From JBHIFE01 sp046760985 (GTDB lineage Bacteria > Chloroflexota > Dehalococcoidia > Dehalococcoidales > RBG-16-60-22), in assembly GCA_046760985.1 (NCBI GenBank), contig JBHIFE010000066.1, forward strand, positions 1 to 7,458: a stretch of 7,458 bases of DNA, in the 5' to 3' direction. The translations under genes and the position numbers were made by a program. Shown here piece after piece: positions 1-5,326 of this stretch (the first letter of the stretch is position 1; each line of letters opens with the position of its first letter). The notes beneath the pieces were generated by a model, which saw nothing but the letters and a program-made list of their open reading frames with translations, did no database searches and was not told the origin of the DNA.

Positions 1-758
1 TAATCAGTGACAATACCACAGATGCAATAGGGGCTATTGATATCTCGGACGTGTATGTCACCCACGATTCTCAAAATCTGTACATAAAGGTGGAAGGGCC
101 CAAAATATACTTCTTTATCCCGGTTGGTGGAGGCAATTGGGCAAAGAGCACATGCACCATACATCTGAATAACCTAGCCGTCACGGTTTCCGACAACAAT
201 TCTGGAAGTGATGTAGACCTAACATCAACTCATGGCAGAGTTCAAGCCCTTAGTGAGTTCATATTTGTGCTCACGTTACCGCTATCGCTTGAGGAATTGA
301 TAAATGCTGCACAGATAAATATCCATGTGAAGGCAGACTATTCCTCCGGTGGTGACCCATCAGAGGACCACGACCGAGCACCTGACAGCGGCAGTGTAAC
401 CTACTATGTGACGACAAACCAGCCACCGGTGGTAAACTCGGTGACAGCTGACCCTGATGAGCTCTGGCCACCGAATCACAAACCTGTTGACGTGACCATC
501 ACAGTAAACGCTACCGACCCCAATGGAGACAACGTGAGCGCCAACTACTCCGTCGCCGATGAGTACGGGATATATGATGTACCCGAGACAGCTCTGCCAA
601 GTGATGGCATTATCTCTCTGATAGCTGAAAGAGACGGGGCAGATAAGGATGGGCGTGTCTATACGATAACGGTGACTGTTTATGATTCTTACGGGCTATC
701 AGATAATGGCAGTGTTGATGTTTTAGTTCCTCACGACAGGGGCAAGAGAGGAAAGTAA
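1..758 (+). CDS. Secreted/surface beta-sandwich protein, C-terminal part (5' end outside window)
   Basis: The frame is open from the window edge (first full codon at 3) to TAA at 756-758, so the gene is cut at its 5' end; the GTG at 51 is internal, since sequence of the same character (DNTTDAIGAIDISD) precedes it. About 251 residues are visible. Residues 1-135 or so alternate short strands and polar turns, with a DVYVTHDSQNLYIKV-like stretch typical of CBM9/DOMON-like beta-sandwich domains. The rest begins with PPVVNSVTADPDELWPPNHK and runs to VPHDRGKRGK; the LWPPNHK motif (residues 154-160) and the VPHD ending are seen in bacterial Ig/HYR/PKD-like extracellular modules. There is no sortase motif, membrane anchor or catalytic motif in the visible part. 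It is rich in Asp, Asn, Thr and Val, as exported proteins often are. The signal peptide would lie upstream. Exact function unknown. Confidence 0.75.
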   Translation, partial: ISDNTTDAIGAIDISDVYVTHDSQNLYIKVEGPKIYFFIPVGGGNWAKSTCTIHLNNLAVTVSDNNSGSDVDLTSTHGRVQALSEFIFVLTLPLSLEELINAAQINIHVKADYSSGGDPSEDHDRAPDSGSVTYYVTTNQPPVVNSVTADPDELWPPNHKPVDVTITVNATDPNGDNVSANYSVADEYGIYDVPETALPSDGIISLIAERDGADKDGRVYTITVTVYDSYGLSDNGSVDVLVPHDRGKRGK

Positions 759-775
759 TAGCAGGTCAAGTCAGG

Positions 776-814
776 AGTAAGGGCTGACAGGAGAATTCAC
801 CGTCAGCCCTTATT
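776..814 (+). terminator. Hairpin terminator between convergent genes
   Basis: A perfect 11-bp stem pairs TAAGGGCTGAC (778-788) with GTCAGCCCTTA (802-812). One G-T and one A-T pair extend it to 776/814, around a 13-base loop. It begins 20 bases after the stop of the upstream gene. The flank on the plus strand is only moderately T-rich (TTGCTTGTATT), so it is not a textbook U-tract terminator. The minus-strand gene ending at 919 converges on it, so it may serve both strands. Confidence 0.65.
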
Positions 815-918
815 GCTTGTATTGACAGCATCTTTCAAGTTCAGATTTGGTAAACTTTTGAGCTTCTGTGGTTGGGAATGCAGCAGCGTTATTTGTTGTG
901 ACTGCCACTTTTTGTGAC

Positions 919-1245
919 TTAGTACATCCTCCACCTAGTATTTGCCAAGTTTTCTTCATCAAGATAGAGCTTGCCATCTTCGGTCATTTGAACAATAGTA
1001 GCGCCTATCAGGAGTTGCAGAGCACGAGGTTTATAGTCACGCAGCCTAAACATCCGGTCAAACATGGTTTGGGGCTTAAGTCCCAGCTCATCTAGTGTCT
1101 TGGCATTTTTAATCCCCACGGCATTATGCCGCCGGAAAATCCGTATTACTTTGGGGACCGCTCGCATTACTAGGAATTGGGGGAGGACAAGTAGTACCAG
1201 GATAAATATTACCACCATTAGGATTATAATAAACGTGTCACTCAT
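919..1245 (-). CDS. Small membrane-anchored protein of unknown function
   Basis: The product is 108 residues. Two in-frame ATGs are available (1251 and 1245). GAGGTG at 1258-1253 lies one base from the first and seven bases from the second, so 1245 is the better start. Residues about 5-27 form one strongly hydrophobic helix (FIIILMVVIFILVLLVLPQF) followed by basic residues (KVIRIFRR), which predicts a single-pass N-in/C-cytoplasmic anchor. The remaining 65 or so residues are soluble: a helix around TLDELGLKP, a basic helix, then KPRALQLLIGATIVQ and GKLYLDEENL. That order of helix, helix and short hairpin resembles a winged-helix fold, but this is only an impression. It lies 68 bases downstream of the radical SAM gene on the same strand and is probably cotranscribed with it. 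I do not recognise the family. Confidence 0.7.
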   Translation of the reverse strand: MSDTFIIILMVVIFILVLLVLPQFLVMRAVPKVIRIFRRHNAVGIKNAKTLDELGLKPQTMFDRMFRLRDYKPRALQLLIGATIVQMTEDGKLYLDEENLANTRWRMY

Positions 1246-1313
1246 AGTCATTCACCTCTTTTTGTACCAACCTCTGGCAAATTACACTACATTCTATCAA
1301 TTTTCTCCGAGGT

Positions 1314-2444
1314 TTACCACCCTTTAAGGTAACTTAACTTGAAAGGTCGGGGTGATACAAGATTTGGCTGCTGGCAAGGGGGGTAGAGCAGGTGACGGCA
1401 GGAGACATGACAGTTTGCGGTGCACTCCTCAATAACTTTGAAATGACCGTCTTCCTGTTTTCGGGCAAACGGTAACAGGAAACGCTGGCAATGGGGCAAT
1501 CCCAATGAATCAGATTCCTCAGCACTGAGTTCCTGGCAGGTGGCATAGGTCATAGCATTCTCTTCAACTAGAGCTCTTAGCCTTTGGTGTAACTTGAGCC
1601 TTAGTTCTTTCCGTAGCAAATATCCCTGGCTGGTGCCTCCCCGCTCATAGCAGTATTCTTGCTCAAAGCGTCTGGCGGCTTCAGCTGAGTGTCTCTGGAT
1701 TGTTTCCAGTACCCGTTGCCAGAGGCTAGTTCCGGCACCATAAGGGTAAGGCTTCTTGGACAATCTTCCGGTGCTACACACTATATGCTTTGTTCCGGTA
1801 CTGGCGAAGGTGCGTATTAGCTTCTCAACTTGCTGAAACCAGGAACTGCCATAGAGAGCCTGGAAGAGGTGAATGAAGAAAGGGTCAAACCGGATTAAGG
1901 TATCAATGCCAAGCTCGGAGAGGCGACGCACCACTTTAAGTCGCTCGGTGAAGGGAGGTGCTGCCGGCGAAAGCAAGGCTAAGATATCGGCAGTTCCTTC
2001 TATAGTGACAGCAACAAATTTTGGCTGATAGGAGGCAAAGCCGGGCAGGTCAAGGAGAAAGCCTGGGTCTCCTTTGGTGGTGATGGCGAAACTGACTCCA
2101 TAGTTCATCAAAAGCTGAATAAGGCGGCTCACCTCAGCCCTAAGCTCTGGGATGGGCTGACAGGGGTCAGAGACGTTTGAAATGGAAATCGGGGGGCAGA
2201 GACTTATCCTTTTCAGGTCTCTTTCCACGAGCTCAGGCAGGTTGCTGTAGACCAGAGTTTCTGCTGAGTAATCAGAATAAATAGCCTGACGGGCATAGCA
2301 ATAGAGGCAACGGTGAATACAGTGAGCTGGACCAGGTGGGGTAACGTTGATGATCCAGAAATGGGGACATTTCCGACTGGGCACAGTGTACGGGTAGTCA
2401 TGCAATGTCGAGCCTTTTTTGCTGATTAACTTTACCTGGTTCAT
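1314..2444 (-). CDS. Radical SAM protein, SplB-like (COG1533) family
   Basis: The product is 376 residues. The radical SAM cluster motif CX3CX2C is at C42, C46 and C49 (HCIHRCLYCYAR), the spacing usual in this superfamily and in spore-photoproduct-lyase-like proteins. The NVTPPGPAHC lead-in, the ISNVSDPCQPIPE stretch, ITTKGDPG and LIRFDPF fit the TIM-barrel strands of the COG1533 / Rv2578c-like group, which is widespread and mostly uncharacterised. Near the C-terminus lies a second set, C341-X3-C345-X3-C349-X7-C357, which could bind a further iron-sulfur cluster. The start is ATG at 2444; AAGGA (2452-2448) precedes it with only three bases of spacer, which is short, but no better start is near. 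It is the first gene of a two-gene minus-strand unit with the small membrane protein. Family assignment is firm; the substrate is unknown, and true spore photoproduct lyase activity is not implied. Confidence 0.88.
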   Translation of the reverse strand: MNQVKLISKKGSTLHDYPYTVPSRKCPHFWIINVTPPGPAHCIHRCLYCYARQAIYSDYSAETLVYSNLPELVERDLKRISLCPPISISNVSDPCQPIPELRAEVSRLIQLLMNYGVSFAITTKGDPGFLLDLPGFASYQPKFVAVTIEGTADILALLSPAAPPFTERLKVVRRLSELGIDTLIRFDPFFIHLFQALYGSSWFQQVEKLIRTFASTGTKHIVCSTGRLSKKPYPYGAGTSLWQRVLETIQRHSAEAARRFEQEYCYERGGTSQGYLLRKELRLKLHQRLRALVEENAMTYATCQELSAEESDSLGLPHCQRFLLPFARKQEDGHFKVIEECTANCHVSCRHLLYPPCQQPNLVSPRPFKLSYLKGW

Positions 2445-2486
2445 CTATCCTTAGCTATGGTCAGAATAAGCCGATGCCTCGTCTAA

Positions 2487-2492
2487 ATTATA
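2487..2492 (-). promoter_or_regulatory. Candidate -10 box for the radical SAM gene
   Basis: The minus strand reads a perfect TATAAT here, which would start transcription near 2480, about 36 bases ahead of the ATG at 2444. At 17-18 bases upstream there is no recognisable TTGACA-like -35 (GTAACC/TGTAAC) and no TGn extension, so the promoter is either weak or needs an activator. Confidence 0.4.
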
Positions 2493-2540
2493 CACCTATG
2501 TTTGCCTCTGGTTACACCCAGCAACTGCTGAAGAATTATA

Positions 2541-2570
2541 TTGGTCTAGCTACTGGTTAACTGGTATAAT
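2541..2570 (+). promoter_or_regulatory. Extended -10 promoter for the DUF2905 gene
   Basis: TGGTATAAT at 2562-2570 is a full extended -10 element (TGn plus a perfect TATAAT). A weak -35, TTGGTC, lies at 2541-2546 with an 18-base spacer; extended -10 promoters often tolerate this. Transcription would start near 2577, giving a leader of about 32 bases. The spacer contains the direct repeat ACTGGT at 2552-2557 and 2560-2565, the second copy overlapping the TG extension. Confidence 0.6.
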
Positions 2571-2608
2571 ACACACGACTTAAAAGTCTAGAATACGGGG
2601 ACGAGGCT

Positions 2609-2839
2609 GTGTTTGGCTTTGAAAATGTGGGGAAATTCCTTATTCTTGTCGGGGTCTTTCTCGTTCTGTTTGGGGTGTTTTTCGCCTTTTGGCACAAGAT
2701 TCCGTTTCTAGGCAGGCTACCTGGAGACATAGTCTTCCAGAAGGACGGCTTCTTTTTCTTCTTTCCTCTGGTAACCTCTCTGGTTATCAGTTTGATTTTG
2801 ACCATTCTGATCAATTTTGTCTTTAGGCTGTTTAGATAA
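2609..2839 (+). CDS. DUF2905 family small membrane protein
   Basis: The product is 76 residues with two hydrophobic helices (about 9-28 and 52-72). They flank the loop KIPFLGRLPGDI (30-41), the family hallmark, followed by a short charged stretch (FQKDG) and an aromatic FFFFFPL run. Length and layout match DUF2905 proteins of about 70 residues. The start is GTG at 2609 with GAGG just upstream (2603-2606, a tight two-base spacer); GTG at 2627 is an alternative that would cut into the first helix region. It has its own extended -10 promoter and is flanked by minus-strand genes on both sides, so it is monocistronic. The family has no established function; it sits in the cytoplasmic membrane. Confidence 0.85.
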   Translation: MFGFENVGKFLILVGVFLVLFGVFFAFWHKIPFLGRLPGDIVFQKDGFFFFFPLVTSLVISLILTILINFVFRLFR

Positions 2840-2909
2840 AGGGATTGAGGAGATGGTGAACAACTGATTATATCGGGGAGCGGAGCAGAAACCAGTCAAA
2901 AACATTAAG

Positions 2910-3404
2910 CTATTTACCTTTGGTCTCAGTCTTTTTGCCTTTTATCTTAATCTTAGCCGGCTTTATTGCCTTAGCCTTAGGCAGGTGTATTTCCAAGATG
3001 CCATTCTCAAAGGTGGCTTCAATTTTATCGGCGTCAACGGCTGCGGGCATGGTAATCGAGCGGGAGAAACTGCCGTAGCACATCTCACAGTACTGGTATT
3101 CTTCTTCCTTCACCTCGGCTGGCGGCTTATACTCGCCTCTGACAGTCAGAGTGTCCCCAGTTATGGAGATGTCCACGTCTTCTTGCTTCACCCCGGGAAG
3201 CTCCATCCGTACAGTAAAGCTGTCTTCCTTTTCATACATATCTAGTGCTGGTGTCCAGGAGATTTCTTCGATTGGTCGCCGACGCCATACCCGGAAAGGC
3301 CAGCCGGCAAAAGGCGTTTCCAGGAGACGTTCTAGTTCTTCCAGTTCTCTAAATGGTCGCCAAGGTCTGATACTCCACCTTGGTCTCCACCTTTCCATTG
3401 CCAT
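2910..3404 (-). CDS. hsp20: Small heat-shock protein, Hsp20/alpha-crystallin family
   Basis: The product is 164 residues: an ATP-independent holdase chaperone that binds unfolding proteins in the cytoplasm. An Arg/Trp-rich N-terminal arm (1-45) is followed by the alpha-crystallin domain (about 50-145), with WTPALDMYEKEDSFTV at its start, MELPGVKQEDVDISI, the YGSFSRSITMP strand and the signature A130-X4-G135-X-L137 (ATFENGIL). The C-terminal tail carries an I-X-I oligomerisation motif (I152-K-I154) and ends in a Lys-rich stretch. An unusual CXXC (C106, C109) lies just before YGSFSR, where most relatives have Arg/Glu residues. The start is ATG at 3404, with AAGGAGG at 3418-3412 and a seven-base spacer. 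It is the last gene of the usp-sod-hsp20 operon, 59 bases after the SOD stop; no separate promoter is evident. Confidence 0.93.
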   Translation of the reverse strand: MAMERWRPRWSIRPWRPFRELEELERLLETPFAGWPFRVWRRRPIEEISWTPALDMYEKEDSFTVRMELPGVKQEDVDISITGDTLTVRGEYKPPAEVKEEEYQYCEMCYGSFSRSITMPAAVDADKIEATFENGILEIHLPKAKAIKPAKIKIKGKKTETKGK

Positions 3405-3463
3405 AGCTATCCCTCCTTTGATATTTTTAGATGATGACCTTTAGGCTCCGCTCCCCAGCAACC

Positions 3464-4036
3464 TTAACTCAAGCGAGCTTCGACCACTTGCCAGTTAGTA
3501 TTCTTGAAAAACGACCCTATGTAGTCAGCCCGCTTGAGACCATAGTCAATCATGAAGGCATGTTCCCAGACATCCATGACCAGGATGGGGCGGCAACCGG
3601 CAAGATGACTAACATGATGCTCATTAATCCACTGGTTAAACAGCCAGCCGGTAACATTATCCTGATAGAGTATCGCCCAGCCAACGCCGCGCATTGCTCC
3701 GGTGGCTTTGAAATCCTGTTCCCAAACCTCATAACTACCATAGGCATCAACTAACTTCTTGGCTAAAGTACCTGATTTGTCCAGAGGTGCTTTCCCTCCC
3801 AAGTTCTCAAAGTAGTACTCGTGGAGGCGCATACCGTTAAACTCAAAGCCGAAGCGACGCTTTAATTCTGCATATTCGGGATTGGTAGCATCTTTAGCCT
3901 TGCTACTGAGCAGGTCATGGATTTTATTGGTATTGTTTACATAGCCCTGGTAGAGAGTGAAGTGATTCTTGAGCAGTGTTTCGCTAAAACCCTCCATTCC
4001 GATGAGGTTACTATAGTCCTTGGCTTGGTAAGTCAT
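3464..4036 (-). CDS. sod: Superoxide dismutase, Fe/Mn family
   Basis: The product is 190 residues and disproportionates superoxide into oxygen and hydrogen peroxide. It is probably cytoplasmic, as no signal peptide is present. The metal ligands are all visible: H25 (KNHFTLYQGYV), H72 (FNGMRLHEYY), D155 and H159 (DVWEHAF). GVGWAILY, DVWEHAF and the terminal NTNWQVVEARL complete the family pattern. Counting back 15 residues from the Asp ligand gives H140, the second-shell position that is Gln in enterobacterial MnSOD and His in some actinobacterial and archaeal Fe enzymes. G68 stands where FeSOD of the E. coli type has Gln. The helix after H25 is one residue shorter than in E. coli SodB before the conserved Tyr (Y32). 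Metal choice cannot be read with certainty; Fe or cambialistic use is my guess. The start is ATG at 4036, with AAGGAGG about 12 bases upstream. It is the middle gene of the stress operon, 40 bases after the usp stop. Confidence 0.95.
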   Translation of the reverse strand: MTYQAKDYSNLIGMEGFSETLLKNHFTLYQGYVNNTNKIHDLLSSKAKDATNPEYAELKRRFGFEFNGMRLHEYYFENLGGKAPLDKSGTLAKKLVDAYGSYEVWEQDFKATGAMRGVGWAILYQDNVTGWLFNQWINEHHVSHLAGCRPILVMDVWEHAFMIDYGLKRADYIGSFFKNTNWQVVEARLS

Positions 4037-4076
4037 CTCTTTTTCTTGCCTCCTTTTTTCCTCTGGGCATTAAGTC

Positions 4077-4544
4077 CTAAATACCAGGTATACAGCCTGG
4101 GGCTCGCACCATTAGGACCGGTACACAAGCTGAGCGGAGAATGCGGTCAGCCACGCTTCCCCAGACCCATCGGCTTACCCCGGAGCGTCCATGAGTAGCG
4201 ATAACGATAAGGTCTACCTCATTCTTCGTGGCATAATCAGCAATGCTGTCGGCAACAGCCTTTCCGGTGATGATTTCCGATTGCACATTTACACTACCAT
4301 AGTTGCCCCGGCTTACCAGCTGGTCAAGATATTTTTCAGCAGCAGCTTTGTTTTTTGATTCGATTCGCTTTACGTCTTCCTCGTTGTAAATATAACCCGA
4401 ACCGCCACGTGGGTAGAAGGGCTCAACCACGCGGAGAAATATGACATCCCCTGCTTTGCATCCCTTAGCGATGGCTTCCACATGGGGCAGCACACACTCA
4501 GCCAGCTCCGAACCGTCTAATGGAACCATAATTTTTTTATACAC
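4077..4544 (-). CDS. Universal stress protein, UspA family
   Basis: The product is 155 residues with a single Usp domain. It opens with YKKIMVPLDGSELAE, including the family Asp (D10). The C-terminal nucleotide-binding motif is A116-TH-G119, nine residues, then G129-S130 (GRSGVSRWVWGSVAD), matching the ATP-binding G-2X-G-9X-G(S/T) type apart from the first Gly being Ala, a common bacterial variant. VPVLMVR closes the last strand. It is therefore likely an ATP-binding Usp that acts as a dimer in the cytoplasm. The start is GTG at 4544, with GGAGG at 4557-4553 and an eight-base spacer. It is the first gene of the usp-sod-hsp20 operon. Its upstream region holds an activator-like site and two candidate promoters. 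The precise role of such proteins varies, so only general stress protection is inferred. Confidence 0.92.
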   Translation of the reverse strand: MYKKIMVPLDGSELAECVLPHVEAIAKGCKAGDVIFLRVVEPFYPRGGSGYIYNEEDVKRIESKNKAAAEKYLDQLVSRGNYGSVNVQSEIITGKAVADSIADYATKNEVDLIVIATHGRSGVSRWVWGSVADRILRSACVPVLMVRAPGCIPGI

Positions 4545-4603
4545 CTTTCTTTCCTCCGTTTCTTGGTATTGGTTAGTTAGTTTTCGGTACTAATGAATTT
4601 ACA

Positions 4604-4625
4604 TGGTAAAAGCCCCCTTTTGCCA
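4604..4625 (-). repeat. Hairpin in the leader of the stress operon
   Basis: TGGTAAAAG (4604-4612) pairs with CTTTTGCCA (4617-4625) over nine pairs (one G-T wobble) around a CCCC loop. Read on the minus strand it begins about three bases after the predicted start at 4628, so it would form the 5' end of the usp mRNA or act as a DNA operator at the start site. No T-run follows on the minus strand, so it does not look like a terminator. Confidence 0.5.
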
Positions 4626-4634
4626 ATTGCCTAT

Positions 4635-4677
4635 ATTATAGGTTGTTAAAGGAGTTTCTTCTATGACTTAGGTCACA
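4635..4677 (-). promoter_or_regulatory. Class II CRP/FNR-type activator site plus -10 box for usp-sod-hsp20
   Basis: On the minus strand, TGTGA-CCTAAG-TCATA (4677-4662) matches the CRP-family consensus TGTGA-N6-TCACA at nine of ten positions. A perfect TATAAT lies at 4640-4635, predicting a start at 4628. The centre of the site (4669.5) is 41.5 bases upstream of that start, the standard class II activator position, and the -35 (TAGAAG) is poor, as expected for an activator-dependent promoter. Which member of the CRP/FNR family would bind cannot be told from the site alone. Confidence 0.55.
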
Positions 4678-4699
4678 TTGGTGGGCTTGTCTATGATAT

Positions 4700-4728
4700 A
4701 CAATAGTTCTAAGCTCAACTGGCGTCAA
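4700..4728 (-). promoter_or_regulatory. Second candidate promoter for the stress operon
   Basis: The minus strand reads TTGACG (4728-4723), a 17-base spacer, then TATTGT (4705-4700): five of six and four of six matches to the sigma-70 consensus. Transcription would start near 4693 and give a leader of about 150 bases that includes the CRP-like site and the hairpin. Confidence 0.4.
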
Positions 4729-4745
4729 GGGTGATATGCCTTGAC
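4724..4745 (+). promoter_or_regulatory. Inverted repeat holding both divergent -35 boxes (possible operator)
   Basis: GTCAAGG (4724-4730) and CCTTGAC (4739-4745) are perfect seven-base inverted arms around GTGATATG. Each arm contains the core TTGAC of a -35 box, one for each direction. A dimeric regulator bound here would cover both promoters. The symmetry may also arise partly because two -35 boxes face away from each other. Confidence 0.4.
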
Positions 4746-4769
4746 TTGCCTACTGGACGAGACTATAAT
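4741..4769 (+). promoter_or_regulatory. Near-consensus sigma-70 promoter for the phosphoesterase gene
   Basis: TTGACT (4741-4746), a 17-base spacer and TATAAT (4764-4769) match the consensus at 11 of 12 positions with ideal spacing. Transcription would start near 4776, about 37 bases ahead of the ATG at 4813. It is the best constitutive-looking promoter in the window and may also serve the flavoprotein gene downstream. Confidence 0.75.
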
Positions 4770-4812
4770 TTCACTCGCCAACTTGGTATCTACTCAGTAA
4801 GTGGGGGGTAAA

Positions 4813-5262
4813 ATGGGTCTGGGAAAATACGGACGGAAACGGGACTTCAGCAAAACTCCTGAGCCAATGGGTGGGAAGGGAGTTGGTGGGGGAAACCGCT
4901 TTGTTGTCCATAGGCATCAGGCAAGTCATCTTCATTACGATTTCCGTCTGGAGATGGAAGGCGTGCTCAAAAGTTGGGCAGTACCTAAAGGTGTGCCGGT
5001 GGAACCCGGCGTGAGGCGCTTGGCAGTCCAAGTAGAGGATCACCCGATAGAGTATATAGATTTTGCTGGCGAGATTCCTGAAGGAGAATACGGGGCGGGG
5101 ACGGTGGAAATCTGGGATAAGGGTAACTTTGAGCTTGGTGAGAAAGCGCCCGAACGGCTGGAATTCACCCTGAAAGGCGAGAAACTATCCGGTGACTACG
5201 TCTTAATTCGTACTGACAGAAATAACTGGCTTCTCATCAAGCGGAAGGAAAAGCCGGGGTAA
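4813..5262 (+). CDS. Stand-alone LigD-type DNA 3'-phosphoesterase domain protein
   Basis: The product is 149 residues. In LigD this domain heals damaged DNA 3' ends, removing a terminal ribonucleoside and the 3'-phosphate in a metal-dependent way, before ligation in non-homologous end joining. The visible catalytic set corresponds at constant spacing to residues known from Pseudomonas LigD: H35, H41, D43 and R45 (HRHQASHLHYDFRLE), K59 (VPKG), R69, H77 and Y81 (DHPIEY). GEIPEGEYGAGTVEIWDKG and the terminal NNWLLIKRK strand are also typical. ATG at 4813 gives MGLGKYGRKRDFSKTPEP, matching family N-termini, with the G-rich stretch at 4801-4808 as Shine-Dalgarno; the GTG at 4801 would add four residues from that site. 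No polymerase, ligase or Ku gene is in the window. Free-standing versions are known from some archaea and bacteria. Confidence 0.93.
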   Translation: MGLGKYGRKRDFSKTPEPMGGKGVGGGNRFVVHRHQASHLHYDFRLEMEGVLKSWAVPKGVPVEPGVRRLAVQVEDHPIEYIDFAGEIPEGEYGAGTVEIWDKGNFELGEKAPERLEFTLKGEKLSGDYVLIRTDRNNWLLIKRKEKPG

Positions 5263-5326
5263 TCTGGTCAATGGCGGACGGAGTGTATGATTGCTTATTG
5301 AGAACGATACTTCTCTGGAGGTAAGA

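Noticed and set aside
822..827. Perfect TTGACA after the terminator hairpin
   Set aside because: No -10 box at 16-18 bases downstream and no plus-strand gene to drive.
868..1095. Plus-strand open frame of 75 codons
   Set aside because: It lies opposite the membrane-protein gene, which has a good Shine-Dalgarno sequence and a clear transmembrane helix; the plus frame has no family pattern.
2557..2814. Minus-strand open frame opposite the DUF2905 gene
   Set aside because: The plus-strand product matches a known family and has a strong promoter; the antisense frame is a Lys/Thr/Ser-rich shadow.
5287..5301. Four-codon upstream reading frame (MIAY) before the flavoprotein gene
   Set aside because: Too short to separate from chance, and nothing nearby suggests attenuation.
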